From contig NZ_JAIVFX010000021.1 in the NCBI RefSeq assembly GCF_020829625.1, positions 41,904-105,903 on the forward strand: a stretch of DNA of 64,000 nt. The letters run 5' to 3'. The position numbers were made by a program, and so were the translations under genes. The stretch is from Nostoc sp. XA010 (GTDB lineage Bacteria; Cyanobacteriota; Cyanobacteriia; Cyanobacteriales; Nostocaceae). Numbering within the stretch: position 1 is the stretch's first letter; each line of letters starts with the position of its first letter. Shown piece after piece: positions 26,853 through 35,572 of this stretch. Under the pieces are notes generated by a model. That model worked only from the letters and a program-made list of their open reading frames with translations, did not search any database and had not been told where the DNA came from.

Positions 26853-28241
26853 ATGGCAAAAGGTGACAAAATAAACTTTTCTACTCCTAGTGGTTTCCCA
26901 GAATTTCTTCCTAGTGAAAAGCGTCTAGAATTATATTTGTTAGATATCATCCGTAGAGTTTTTGAAAGCTATGGATTTACGCCCATCGAAACACCTGCTG
27001 TAGAACGTTTAGAAGTGCTGCAAGCTAAAGGAAATCAAGGCGACAATATCATTTATGGTATTGACCCCATTCTGCCACCAAATCGACAAGCTGAGAGAGA
27101 TAAATCTGGTGAAACTGGTTCAGAAGCAAGAGCTTTAAAGTTTGACCAAACAGTTCCATTAGCAGCCTATATTGCCCGTCACCTGAATGAGTTAACCTTT
27201 CCCTTTGCCCGCTACCAAATGGATGTAGTTTTTCGGGGAGAACGAGCAAAAGATGGGCGTTTTCGTCAGTTCCGCCAGTGTGATATTGATGTAGTTGCTC
27301 GTCGTGAACTCAGCTTGCTCTATGATGCTCAGATGCCTGCAATTATCACTGAGATATTTGAAGCAATAAATATTGGTGATTTTTTGATTCGCATTAATAA
27401 CCGTAAAGTTCTCACAGGGTTTTTTAAGTCAGTAGGAATTACCGAAGATAAAATTAAATCGTGTATTAGTATTGTTGATAACTTAGAAAAAATTGGTGAA
27501 AGTAAAGTAAAACAAGAGTTAGAAAAAGAGAGAGTTTCAGGAGAACAAACCCAAAAAATTATTGATTTTATTAAAATAGATGGTTCCGTTGATCAAGTAT
27601 TAGATAAGCTTAAGCATCTCGCAGAAAATCTGTCAGAAACCGAGCAATTAAACCTGGGAGTTAGCGAATTAGAAACGGTAATTGCAGGTGTGCGTAATCT
27701 CGGAGTTGCCGAAAATCGTTTCTGTATTGATTTATCAATTGCCCGTGGTCTTGATTACTATACTGGTACAGTTTACGAGACAACTTTATTAGGACATGAA
27801 GCTTTAGGCAGTATCTGTTCTGGCGGTAGATATGAAGAATTAGTCGGGGTATTTTTGGGTGAAAAAATGCCTGGTGTAGGTATTTCTATAGGATTAACTC
27901 GCTTAATTAGTCGCTTGTTAAAAGCTGGTATTCTTAGTACCTTAGCTACTACACCAGCCCAGGTGATGGTAGTAAATATGCAAGAAGATTTAATGCCAAC
28001 TTATTTAAAAGTTTCGCAACATCTGCGTCAGGCTGGAATTAATGTGATCACTAACTTTGATAAGCGTCCCTTGGGTAAACAATTTCAGCTAGCTGACAAA
28101 CAAGGAATTCAATTTTGTGTAATTATCGGTTCTGAAGAAGCAGCAGCACAAAAGTCATCGCTGAAAGATTTGAAAACAGGTGAGCAAGTAGAAGTGCTAC
28201 TAGTAGATTTGGCTGAAGAAGTTAAAAGAAGACTTGGCTAA
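26853..28241 (+). CDS. hisS: histidyl-tRNA synthetase
   Basis: The 462-residue class II synthetase charges tRNA-His. Motif 2 reads VVFRGERAKDGRFRQFRQCD, the histidine-binding motif reads SIARGLDYYTGTVYE, motif 3 is GVGISIGLTRLISRLL and an anticodon-binding domain occupies about 365-462 (AQVMVVNMQEDLM). All catalytic blocks are present, so this is a true synthetase rather than HisZ. The insertion and wording around ALKFDQTVPLAAYIARHL resemble the eukaryote/archaea-like branch. The gene is alone, after a repeat-rich spacer; I infer it may be a second copy. Confidence 0.88.
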   Translation: MAKGDKINFSTPSGFPEFLPSEKRLELYLLDIIRRVFESYGFTPIETPAVERLEVLQAKGNQGDNIIYGIDPILPPNRQAERDKSGETGSEARALKFDQTVPLAAYIARHLNELTFPFARYQMDVVFRGERAKDGRFRQFRQCDIDVVARRELSLLYDAQMPAIITEIFEAINIGDFLIRINNRKVLTGFFKSVGITEDKIKSCISIVDNLEKIGESKVKQELEKERVSGEQTQKIIDFIKIDGSVDQVLDKLKHLAENLSETEQLNLGVSELETVIAGVRNLGVAENRFCIDLSIARGLDYYTGTVYETTLLGHEALGSICSGGRYEELVGVFLGEKMPGVGISIGLTRLISRLLKAGILSTLATTPAQVMVVNMQEDLMPTYLKVSQHLRQAGINVITNFDKRPLGKQFQLADKQGIQFCVIIGSEEAAAQKSSLKDLKTGEQVEVLLVDLAEEVKRRLG

Positions 28242-28492
28242 TATACTTTTAATATCTCTTTTTCTCTCTGCTCCCTCTGCGTCTGGAGCGGTTCAAAGTT
28301 TTTTATTTAACCACAGAGGCATAGAGAACACAGAGTCAAGAAGTTAAAGAGGGGTTTCTTGAGGATTAATATTTGATTAACTGACAAATCTTTTTTGTTG
28401 CAGCTTAACAAAGCTGTTCAGTCAATCAGGGGCTAACATAGATTTTATTTAGGTAACTTGGGTTGGGTTGCACCTTAATTAAGCAAAAATAT

Positions 28493-29128
28493 ATGACAAT
28501 TCTCAACGCTCGTAATTTAACCTTAGAAGAAGTTCATCGTCTGTTTGGCTTTCAAAAACATTACAGTGACTCATTTTCTAACTACTTATCTCTGGAACCT
28601 CTCACGGAAGCAGAACAGCAGGAACTTCTACAAATTAGAAATGACTTTGATAGATATCTTACAGCAGGTAAAGTTTCTGAAGGTCAGGTAAAGTTTCTTG
28701 CAGTTGCTCCTTTATTAAGATTAGCTGGTTTTTATCGCTATCCTATTGAGATTGTTTTGGAGGAGAATATTGCTGATATTGAAGTTGAAGATGAAGATAT
28801 CAAAATTAAAGGAAGATTTGATATTTTAGCTATTAGTAAAGCTAAACATACAAAACCTCAAACATATTTTTGGGTACTATTAATTGAATCTAAAAATAGT
28901 CAGATTGATATATCAACTGGTTTACCTCAGCTACTCACATACTCTTATAAAAATTTAGATAATCAAAAATCAGTTTTGGGATTAACGACTAATGGTAGAG
29001 GTTATCAGTTTGTCTACCTTGAACAAGGAAATCCTCCTATTTATTATCTGTTACCAGAATTAAATTTAATGGAAAGAGAGCGTTCAAGTCAGTTGCTACA
29101 AGTTTTAAAAGCAATTTGTCAGCTTTAA
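28493..29128 (+). CDS. PD-(D/E)XK nuclease-like protein
   Basis: From the ATG at 28493 the product is about 211 residues. The core IKGRFDILAISKA and WVLLIESKNSQID gives Asp...Glu-x-Lys, the PD-(D/E)XK nuclease signature, as in the N-terminal nuclease region of type I restriction subunits. GLPQLLTYSYKNL and FGLTTNGRGYQFVYL-like text (VLGLTTNGRGYQFVY) follow. There is no helicase, methylase or specificity gene next to it, so it is a solitary nuclease-like protein. The 221 bp upstream contain CCACAGAGGC-type repeats. Confidence 0.7.
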   Translation: MTILNARNLTLEEVHRLFGFQKHYSDSFSNYLSLEPLTEAEQQELLQIRNDFDRYLTAGKVSEGQVKFLAVAPLLRLAGFYRYPIEIVLEENIADIEVEDEDIKIKGRFDILAISKAKHTKPQTYFWVLLIESKNSQIDISTGLPQLLTYSYKNLDNQKSVLGLTTNGRGYQFVYLEQGNPPIYYLLPELNLMERERSSQLLQVLKAICQL

Positions 29129-29285
29129 AAGTAATTTAACTCTAGCCACCTTGCAAAAATGCTGCTCATCGATGGCAATACCCGCCGCCTTCATCCACTG
29201 GGAAGTCCCTTCATCACCACCGTTGCCCAAAGAAATGATTGTATTGCCCATCTCTTCTTTTGAGCCGCCAGCCGCAAACAGAGGC
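29125..29285 (-). pseudogene. unidentified coding-like fragment
   Basis: One minus-strand frame without a start codon reads PLFAAGGSKEEMGNTIISLG and NGGDEGTSQWMKAAGIAIDE, a protein-like composition ending near the nuclease gene. I do not recognise the family. It could be the tail of a gene lost by deletion. Confidence 0.35.
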
Positions 29286-29448
29286 TAAAAATGCTTTTAA
29301 AATCCTCAAAGTAAGAAACTTTAGAATTTAGGTTTTTACTTGGGTTGCCACAATGCAGTGATATCAAGGTTTCCAGCAGCAGATACGGCATTCTAACCTA
29401 CGTCGGTACGGTTTACACCCCTTTGGTTTTTGTAAAGCTATCGTAACA

Positions 29449-29486
29449 TTTGTTTATATAAAGCAATATTTGCTTATATAAGCAAA
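29449..29486 (+). promoter_or_regulatory. twin palindromic TATATA boxes upstream of nblA
   Basis: TTTGCTTATATAAGCAAA (29469-29486) is a perfect 18-bp palindrome. A near copy, TTTGTTTATATAAAGCAA, lies at 29449-29466, exactly 20 bp upstream. The TATATA cores (29455, 29475) could serve as -10 elements, and the palindromes look like paired operators on one face of the helix. The second ends 25 bp before the nblA ATG. The protein that binds is unknown. Confidence 0.6.
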
Positions 29487-29511
29487 CCCACACAAAAGAC
29501 TAATAAAAGCG

Positions 29512-29709
29512 ATGAATCAACCCATTAAATTATCTTTAGAACAAGAATTTAGCCTTAGAACTTTTTCTGACCAAGTGCAGCAGATGTCCCGTGAACAAGC
29601 TCAAGAATTTTTGCTGATGTTCTATAAGCAGATGATGATTAGGGAAGCAACTTACCAAGAATTGCTCAAAAATCAGTGGGAACTTGATTCAGACCGAATC
29701 TTGGGCTAA
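29512..29709 (+). CDS. nblA: phycobilisome degradation protein NblA
   Basis: This 65-residue helical protein matches NblA in length and in the pattern LSLEQEFSLRTFSDQVQQMS, REQAQEFLLMFYKQMMIREA and TYQELLKNQW. NblA binds phycobiliproteins and links them to the Clp protease when cells starve for nitrogen or other nutrients. It has no signal peptide. The start ATG follows the twin palindromes by 25 bp. It lies next to the organosulfur island, so a link with sulfur starvation is conceivable but only inferred. Confidence 0.93.
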   Translation: MNQPIKLSLEQEFSLRTFSDQVQQMSREQAQEFLLMFYKQMMIREATYQELLKNQWELDSDRILG

Positions 29710-29961
29710 AACAAACCTTACAAAGCCACTTTAAGCGACGGAGAAGAGAACGAGTACACAATTGTTTTTTTCGAGGGCAAGGTAATAGAGATTATTTGCT
29801 CCAAAAAGAGGAAACTGCACAATAACAAACAGACTCACAATAACGGTTTTGATGGATTTAAATCATCCCATCCACTCATTCGACTGTGGCGCAAACGACA
29901 CCAATTGAGCGAACCCATTGTGGCAAGTATTCTTCAACTGGACTATCACGCCCACCTCTGA
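29710..29961 (+). other. open frame continuing in frame after the nblA stop
   Basis: Directly after the nblA TAA the same frame is open for 83 codons, with no ATG start. It reads NKPYKATLSDGEENEYTIVF, FEGKVIEIICSKK and later HPLIRLWRKRHQLSEPIVAS, ending LDYHAHL. The second part looks like a protein C-terminus. It may be a decayed gene fused by deletion next to nblA or, less likely, a readthrough extension. No family recognised. From 29962 to 30214 nothing is seen. Confidence 0.35.
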
Positions 29962-30214
29962 TCACTAGTTAGGGTACTGAGTATTTCTTTAACAATGCCC
30001 ACTCCCTGGCTGTCTAATTGGGGTTGTTTACAGGTAATTGAGAAAACTGAAACTGTTGTTAACGTGCCGATGCTGAACAGCCAGTGCTTTAAACCGCTTT
30101 TCGGTTAAATTTCTATAATAAATCTGTATTGCTCTGATTAACCTTAAAAAAAGGTAGCAGATGGGTAAAAATTACTTCTCTGCTACAAACATGCGGAGGT
30201 ATAAACTTGATTAT

Positions 30215-30781
30215 TTAATTGGCATGAACCAATTCTTGAGGCGCTGCGGCATCATATTCTACAGCTTTGACAAATTCCTTGAGAATGTCTTTAAGTCTTT
30301 GATCAATTTCCTCATCTAACAGTACGCTGTTATCAGCTTGTCGTTGAATTTGTTTGTCTACTGCATAAATAGTAGCTAGGATATGCCGCGCTCCTAATTC
30401 AGATAAGACAGGTTTAAGAGCATATTCAATTGCCAATAAGTGAGCGATCGTCCCACCAAGGGCAATTGGTAATACAGGTTTACCTGTCAATGATTTTTGT
30501 GGGAGCAAATCTAGAAATGTTTTCAGCACTCCTGTGTAAGCAGCTTTGTAGATTGGGGTGGCAATAATCACACCATCTGCCTTTGCTAATAAAGCTTTTG
30601 GCTGTTCTAAAGCAGGACTATCGTAACGTCCAAAAACTAAATCTTCAGCAGGCAAATCCCGAACTGAAATAATGTCCACATGCAAGCCTTCTTGTTGTAA
30701 AAGCTTGGCAGTGTATTCGACAACACCATAGGTTCTAGATGGATGGGTTGGACTACCAGCGATCGCTAAAATATTTGTCAT
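30215..30781 (-). CDS. ssuE: NADPH-dependent FMN reductase (SsuE)
   Basis: This 188-residue flavodoxin-fold reductase supplies reduced FMN to the alkanesulfonate monooxygenase. Markers are ILAIAGSPTHPSRTYGVVEY (FMN phosphate loop), DGVIIATPIYKAAYTGVLKT and PVLPIALGGTIAHLLAIEYA. It is the last gene of the minus-strand ssu set, and its ATG overlaps the carbonic anhydrase stop by 4 bp. The length fits SsuE. Confidence 0.9.
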   Translation of the reverse strand: MTNILAIAGSPTHPSRTYGVVEYTAKLLQQEGLHVDIISVRDLPAEDLVFGRYDSPALEQPKALLAKADGVIIATPIYKAAYTGVLKTFLDLLPQKSLTGKPVLPIALGGTIAHLLAIEYALKPVLSELGARHILATIYAVDKQIQRQADNSVLLDEEIDQRLKDILKEFVKAVEYDAAAPQELVHAN

Positions 30782-31416
30782 TCAATTAAACTCCCAACTT
30801 CTAAAATCGGTTCAGTATGTTTTGTGGTTTTGGTATTCATAGCTGATGCTGTATTGACCTGATCACTCAGACGTTTGTAGGGACGGCGCAAACTCATACT
30901 CTCTACTTCCCAGATGTAGCCATGAATAACTACATCTTGGGGAATTAAAGCAGAATTACGCAGCAATTCTACCTGCTGTGTGCAGATTTCATCCACATCG
31001 GTAAACGTTTTGATCCATTTGGAAAAAACGCCTTTTGGTAGCTTCAACTCAGGCAAAGCAGGATCGAGACTAACTTGATCCACGTTAATACCTTGATTTC
31101 GCAATACCTCACTGAGAAAGTCTCCTGATGCTGTCATCATGCCACATTCGGTATGATTAATAACGATAATTTCTTGTGTGCCAAAAAACTGTGTAGTTAA
31201 CATTGCTGATCGGATAGCATCATCCGTAACTAATCCCCCAGCATTACGGAAAATATGAGCATCTCCTTCACCAATTCCCAATACTTTTTCTATCGGTAAT
31301 CGCTCATCCATACACGCCAGCACCCACAAGCGTTTATTGTTAGGTATCCCCAACTGGCGACGTAATGCCCACGCTTCTTTTTCTGAGATTTTTTGATCAA
31401 TTTGTCGGTGCAACAT
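30778..31416 (-). CDS. beta-carbonic anhydrase-like protein inside the ssu operon
   Basis: The 212-residue protein has the beta-class zinc ligands: WVLACMDERLPIEKVL (Cys-x-Asp-x-Arg) and IVINHTECGMM (His-x-x-Cys). FRNAGGLVTDD is the usual active-site loop. It lies 27 bp after ssuD and overlaps ssuE, so it is co-transcribed with sulfonate-use genes. It has no signal peptide and is therefore cytoplasmic. Beta-CA homologues can also act on other small molecules (carbon disulfide hydrolases are one such branch), so CO2 hydration should not be taken for granted here. Confidence 0.85.
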   Translation of the reverse strand: MLHRQIDQKISEKEAWALRRQLGIPNNKRLWVLACMDERLPIEKVLGIGEGDAHIFRNAGGLVTDDAIRSAMLTTQFFGTQEIIVINHTECGMMTASGDFLSEVLRNQGINVDQVSLDPALPELKLPKGVFSKWIKTFTDVDEICTQQVELLRNSALIPQDVVIHGYIWEVESMSLRRPYKRLSDQVNTASAMNTKTTKHTEPILEVGSLIE

Positions 31417-31443
31417 GGCTGGTAATTTTCTAGTTCTTAATTA

Positions 31444-32604
31444 CTAGGATATGGACGTTGCTCTTTCCTGATGCTGCTCCTTAGGGAAATCTTCATTTGC
31501 CACAATCTCGCCAAATGGACTCAAGACATGTTGCTTCTCGACTGTCGGCAGATTCTCTAATGGCAAATGGGGAAATAAAAGTTCTGCAACTCGATAAGCT
31601 TCTTCTAGGTGGGGATAGCCAGAGAGAATAAAAGACTCAATACCCAAAGAAGCGTATTCTAATATCCTGGCAGCTACAGTTTGGGGATCGCCTACTAAGG
31701 CTGTTCCCGCACCACCCCGCACCAAACCAACTCCCGCCCACAGGTTCGGGCTAATCTCTAATGCCTCACGATTACCGTGGTGTAGTTGAGTCATCCGCCG
31801 TTGCCCAACTGAGTCCATCCGGGCATAAGCTTTTTGGGCTTTAGCGATCGCTTCGTCATCCACATACTTAATTAATTGATTCGCCGCATCCCAGGCTTCA
31901 CTCTCAGTTTCGCGCACAATCACATGTAAGCGAATCCCAAACCGCAAAGTTCGGCCTTCTGATAAAGCAAGTCTGCGAACTGATGCAATCTTCTCGGCTA
32001 CTTGCGCCGGTGGTTCACCCCAAGTTAGATAGACATCTACGTGCTTGGCAGCAATTTTTTGAGCAACAGGAGAGGAACCGCCAAACCACAAGGGCGGATA
32101 TGGCTTCTGGACGGGTGGAAACAGCAGTTTCCCATCCTGAATGTTGAGATAGTCGCCTTGGAGATTAGCTTGTTTACCACTAGAGAGCGATCGCCATACT
32201 GTCAAAAATTCATCTGTTAATTCATAGCGCTGATCGTGATCCAAATGCAAGCCATCTCCCGCTAATTCTACGGGATCGCCACCTGTCACGACATTAATCA
32301 GCAAGCGTCCTCCAGAGAGTCGATCAAAAGTCGCCGCCATCCGTGCTGCTACTCCAGGTGATACCAAGCCGGGACGAATCGCTACCAAAAAACGCATCTG
32401 TCGCGTCAGTGATACCAATGTTGACGCTACAATCCAAGCATCTTCGCAAGACCGACCTGTAGGCAGCAATGCCCCTGTATAACCAAGGTCATCCACCGCT
32501 TGGGCAATTTGCCGCAGATAAGGAAAGCTTACTGCCCGCCCACCTGTAGCAGTTGCAAGGTAACGTCCGTCGCCGTGGGTTGGGATAAACCATAGTAGCT
32601 GCAT
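31444..32604 (-). CDS. ssuD: FMNH2-dependent alkanesulfonate monooxygenase (SsuD)
   Basis: The 386-residue bacterial-luciferase-fold enzyme splits alkanesulfonates into aldehyde and sulfite using FMNH2 and O2. It opens LLWFIPTHGDGRYLATATGG and contains LLPTGRSCEDAWIVASTLV, GGRLLINVVTGGDPVE and PPLWFGGSSPVAQK, all close to SsuD. The 5' leader carries AAAAGGACAGG before the ATG, within a 17-bp motif that is repeated 100 bp further upstream. SsuE, encoded two genes downstream, would supply FMNH2. Confidence 0.94.
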   Translation of the reverse strand: MQLLWFIPTHGDGRYLATATGGRAVSFPYLRQIAQAVDDLGYTGALLPTGRSCEDAWIVASTLVSLTRQMRFLVAIRPGLVSPGVAARMAATFDRLSGGRLLINVVTGGDPVELAGDGLHLDHDQRYELTDEFLTVWRSLSSGKQANLQGDYLNIQDGKLLFPPVQKPYPPLWFGGSSPVAQKIAAKHVDVYLTWGEPPAQVAEKIASVRRLALSEGRTLRFGIRLHVIVRETESEAWDAANQLIKYVDDEAIAKAQKAYARMDSVGQRRMTQLHHGNREALEISPNLWAGVGLVRGGAGTALVGDPQTVAARILEYASLGIESFILSGYPHLEEAYRVAELLFPHLPLENLPTVEKQHVLSPFGEIVANEDFPKEQHQERATSIS

Positions 32605-32613
32605 GAGTCCTGT

Positions 32614-32730
32614 CCTTTTAAACTACGGTAATTCGATAGAATCACCGTGCTTTACTGATAGTTTTCAGAGTATCACATATTCTACTTAACCAAGCAAGAA
32701 GTTTTTCTGAAAACCTTTTAAACTACGGTA
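32614..32730 (-). repeat. two copies of CCTTTTAAACTACGGTA in the ssuB-ssuD gap
   Basis: The same 17 bp occur at 32614-32630 and 32714-32730, exactly 100 bp apart and in the same orientation. The first overlaps the ssuD ribosome-binding region. Related AAACTACGGTA copies lie at 35246-35257 and, degenerate, near 34745. The second copy runs into TATACACACAAGT, also seen near 45427, so part of it belongs to a dispersed repeat. It may be an operator or a mobile repeat. The rest of the 275-bp gap has no gene. Confidence 0.6.
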
Positions 32731-32879
32731 TACACACAAGTCCTAGTACCGCAAGGCGGAAGTCAAAAGTCAAAAGTGTTATGGAATAAGCTATTTAGGG
32801 ATTCTAAACGGTTGTTCTATTTTTGCCGTTGCGTACTAGTAAAAAAGAAGAGGGCAAACAAGTTCTCAAACGGCTCAAC

Positions 32880-33647
32880 TTAATGACTCATTTGCAATAA
32901 TTGATGTGCGTGAGTGCCTTCATTATTCATAACTTTTTCTAGTACTGCTTCTCTAATATTTACAAATACTTCACTAGCTCTGTCTCGTGGACGCGACAAT
33001 CTTACAGGTAAATCTAACGCAACCCGTCCTTCTTCAATTACTATCACTCTGTCTGCCAGCGCTACAGCTTCTTCTACATCATGGGTAACTAAAAACGCCG
33101 TAAAGCCTTTCTGTTGCCACAAACCCTCGATTAAATGTTGCATTTCTAAGCGAGTTAACGCATCCAATGCTCCTAAAGGTTCATCAAGCAGTAATAGTTG
33201 TGGTTGACTCACTAAGGCTCTGGCCAATGCTACTCTTTGTCGTTGCCCTCCAGATAACACGTAAGGCCATTCGCCAGCTCTATCTTTAAGTCCTACTTGT
33301 TCCAATACCCGTGCAGCTTTTGCACGCCAATTTTCTTGTAAACCCAGACCCACATTATCTATCACACGTTTCCAAGGTAGTAATCGAGGGTCTTGAAACA
33401 TTACTCTTACAGATTGGCTAAGCTTATGTAGTGGTTGCCCATCTAATAATATGCCACCTGTAGTGGGTTTATCTAACCCAGACACTAGGCGCAGTAAGGT
33501 ACTTTTACCGCAACCACTACGCCCCACAATAGCAATAAATTCTCCTGGTGCTACTTCTAGATTTAATGATTTTAAGACAGTTTTATTTCCAAAAACTTTG
33601 CTTAAATCCAAAATATTGAGTTGTGAACCTTGTAGAGTTGAAACCAT
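32880..33647 (-). CDS. ssuB: aliphatic sulfonate ABC transporter ATPase (SsuB)
   Basis: This 255-residue ATPase powers import of sulfonates. Walker A is IVGRSGCGKSTLLRL, the signature is VLSGGQRQRVALARAL, Walker B is LLLLDEPLGALD and the switch His is in FLVTHDVEEAVAL. RVMFQDPRLLPWKRVIDNVG is the Q-loop block typical of the SsuB/TauB group. It follows ssuC by 108 bp. No substrate-binding protein (SsuA) gene is in the cluster. Confidence 0.93.
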   Translation of the reverse strand: MVSTLQGSQLNILDLSKVFGNKTVLKSLNLEVAPGEFIAIVGRSGCGKSTLLRLVSGLDKPTTGGILLDGQPLHKLSQSVRVMFQDPRLLPWKRVIDNVGLGLQENWRAKAARVLEQVGLKDRAGEWPYVLSGGQRQRVALARALVSQPQLLLLDEPLGALDALTRLEMQHLIEGLWQQKGFTAFLVTHDVEEAVALADRVIVIEEGRVALDLPVRLSRPRDRASEVFVNIREAVLEKVMNNEGTHAHQLLQMSH

Positions 33648-33755
33648 GTGTATTTCCCTTTTGTTGAGTAATTTAGGTATGGGGAATTTGGATTTTTTAA
33701 AATCAATTAATCACATTCAAAAGCTAAACGGCTGTTTAACCTTCGATTTAATATT

Positions 33756-34580
33756 TTATCCAGCAGATGTGTAATTAGGATTCCATGATAAAAATTTGTT
33801 TTCTAGAGATTTGGCAATAGAATTTGCAAGTTTACCTAACAGTGCATAAATGACAATACTTAAAACTACAACGTCTGTTTGCATAAACTCACGGGCATTC
33901 ATTGCCATATAACCAATGCCGGAATCTGCTGCAATTTGTTCAGCTACAATTAACGATAGCCACATAATCCCCAAAGAAAAGCGGACACCAATCAAAATTG
34001 AAGACAAAGCTCCTGGAAAAACAATTTGCCACAAAAGCTGCGATGTTTTTAAGCCATAAACTCTGCCCATTTCAATTAATTCAGGATCTACACTACGAAT
34101 TCCATGATAAGTATTAAGATAAATTGGAAAAAATACACCTATAGAAACTAGAAATAATCTAGCTTGATCGCCAATCCCAAACCATAGAATTACTAGGGGA
34201 ATTAATGCCAAGTTGGGAATAGTACGCAGCATTTGTAAAGAGCTATCTAACAATTGTTCTGCAATGCGAGAAAACCCAGTGAGTAATCCCAAAATAAAGC
34301 CAATTCCCCCACCAACGATAAAACCAGATATAGCGCGTGCAGCACTGATTCCCATGTGTTGGAAAAGCTCTCCAGTCGAGGCTAACTTAAATGCCGTAAA
34401 AACTACACTACTTGGTGCTGGAAGAATTCTGCTGGAAAGTAAACCAGTTCTAGAAGCAATCTCCCAAAGTAGCAGCACTATAAAAGGTACTATCCAAGGG
34501 ATGATTGGATCAGCGAATTTCTTGTTGAATAATGCTTCTAGGGATTTTTTGCTGCTTTTATTTTTCAAAGTAATAGTCAT
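33756..34580 (-). CDS. ssuC: aliphatic sulfonate ABC transporter permease (SsuC)
   Basis: The 274-residue inner-membrane permease has about six helices. It carries the EAA-type cytoplasmic loop LIEMGRVYGLKTSQLLWQIV with FPGALSSILIGVRFSLG and the SsuC-like ALIPLVILWFGIGDQARLFL. It is the first gene of the minus-strand set; the promoter should lie in the 34581-35572 gap. Its partner ATPase is ssuB. Confidence 0.92.
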   Translation of the reverse strand: MTITLKNKSSKKSLEALFNKKFADPIIPWIVPFIVLLLWEIASRTGLLSSRILPAPSSVVFTAFKLASTGELFQHMGISAARAISGFIVGGGIGFILGLLTGFSRIAEQLLDSSLQMLRTIPNLALIPLVILWFGIGDQARLFLVSIGVFFPIYLNTYHGIRSVDPELIEMGRVYGLKTSQLLWQIVFPGALSSILIGVRFSLGIMWLSLIVAEQIAADSGIGYMAMNAREFMQTDVVVLSIVIYALLGKLANSIAKSLENKFLSWNPNYTSAG

Positions 34581-35572
34581 AAGCTACCAATTAGTTGTTT
34601 TATGAAGTTCTCTCTCAATTTAAAAGCTATTTCGTCAATAAGACTGAATAGCTTTAGTGTTATGTATGTTTGTTTTACCGAGATAGGGATAGATGGAATG
34701 GGGAACAAACCCAAAAAATTACCTAGTCGTTTAGGTATTTATCTTTAAACTACTATACGCCGATCGAATTATCGTATATTAAGGATATCTTACACGAAAT
34801 TAACTAAAAAGCAACTCTCAAGATAGGGAGCGGGGAATATTCCTTTTTCAGCTTTGGCTATGGGATTTTTCTGTGATTTGCTGACTATAAAGTAAAGATA
34901 GTGCAAAGAGAATCCACCAAAATCGGCTCGTTGGCATCATTATGTTCGCGATGTTCGCGCTTGGTAATTAGATACAAGCTAGGAATAATTCGGATGTTGT
35001 TATTTACCCTGTAGGAATAAAAAGTCTCTAAATGCAAAGAAGTGTGTACGTCTTGCCGATAGTTTTTAATTAACTACTAAATACCGATGGATTTTTAGTA
35101 GTTTGTTGCTAAGTTTGGATATTTGCATAAATTAGGTAAAAAAGCAAGCCTATTAAGATACATTCTTTAAAAGAAATATTAGCAAACTTGTGTTAAGCAG
35201 TACTTGCCTTTTTCTCGTAAGTGTGAAAAACTCTGTTAAACAGATAAACTACGGTAACCCAATCAAGTTGTAGTATTTTATAAGGAATAAACTACAGCAT
35301 TTCATTTATCGGCTGACTACTTAGCTAGAGCTACAAAAAAATATTGATCGGGCAAAGATTAATCGTATACCTGATGCAAGTAGTAATGAAACGCCCTATC
35401 AATGTTCTAAGTGATTCAAACAAACTTGGTAAGAACCTCGGCATTCTCATACTACAAGTTCTCCTTTATAGATTTGTTCTAGCAACAGAGACTAGGGAAA
35501 TATTCAGAATAATTTTTCCAATGCCTAATCCCCAGTACCCAAATAGAGATTGATTCACTAAAAAACTAACTT
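34581..35572. promoter_or_regulatory. divergent control region between ssuC and the methyltransferase gene
   Basis: This AT-rich gap of almost 1 kb has no convincing gene. It contains AAACTACGGTAA at 35246-35257, a shorter AAACTACAGC near 35288 and a degenerate TTTAAACTACTATACG near 34744. The shared AAACTAC core also lies in the ssuB-ssuD gap. I infer a common operator for both transcription units. Confidence 0.45.

Noticed and set aside
29437..29452. GTA-N8-GTA near nblA as an NtcA site
   Set aside because: The second half-site is GTA rather than TAC, and the palindromes downstream are a better candidate.
35344..35553. 69-codon frame before the methyltransferase
   Set aside because: No ribosome-binding site, no domain, and it overlaps the AT-rich control region and a CCCCAGTACCC repeat.
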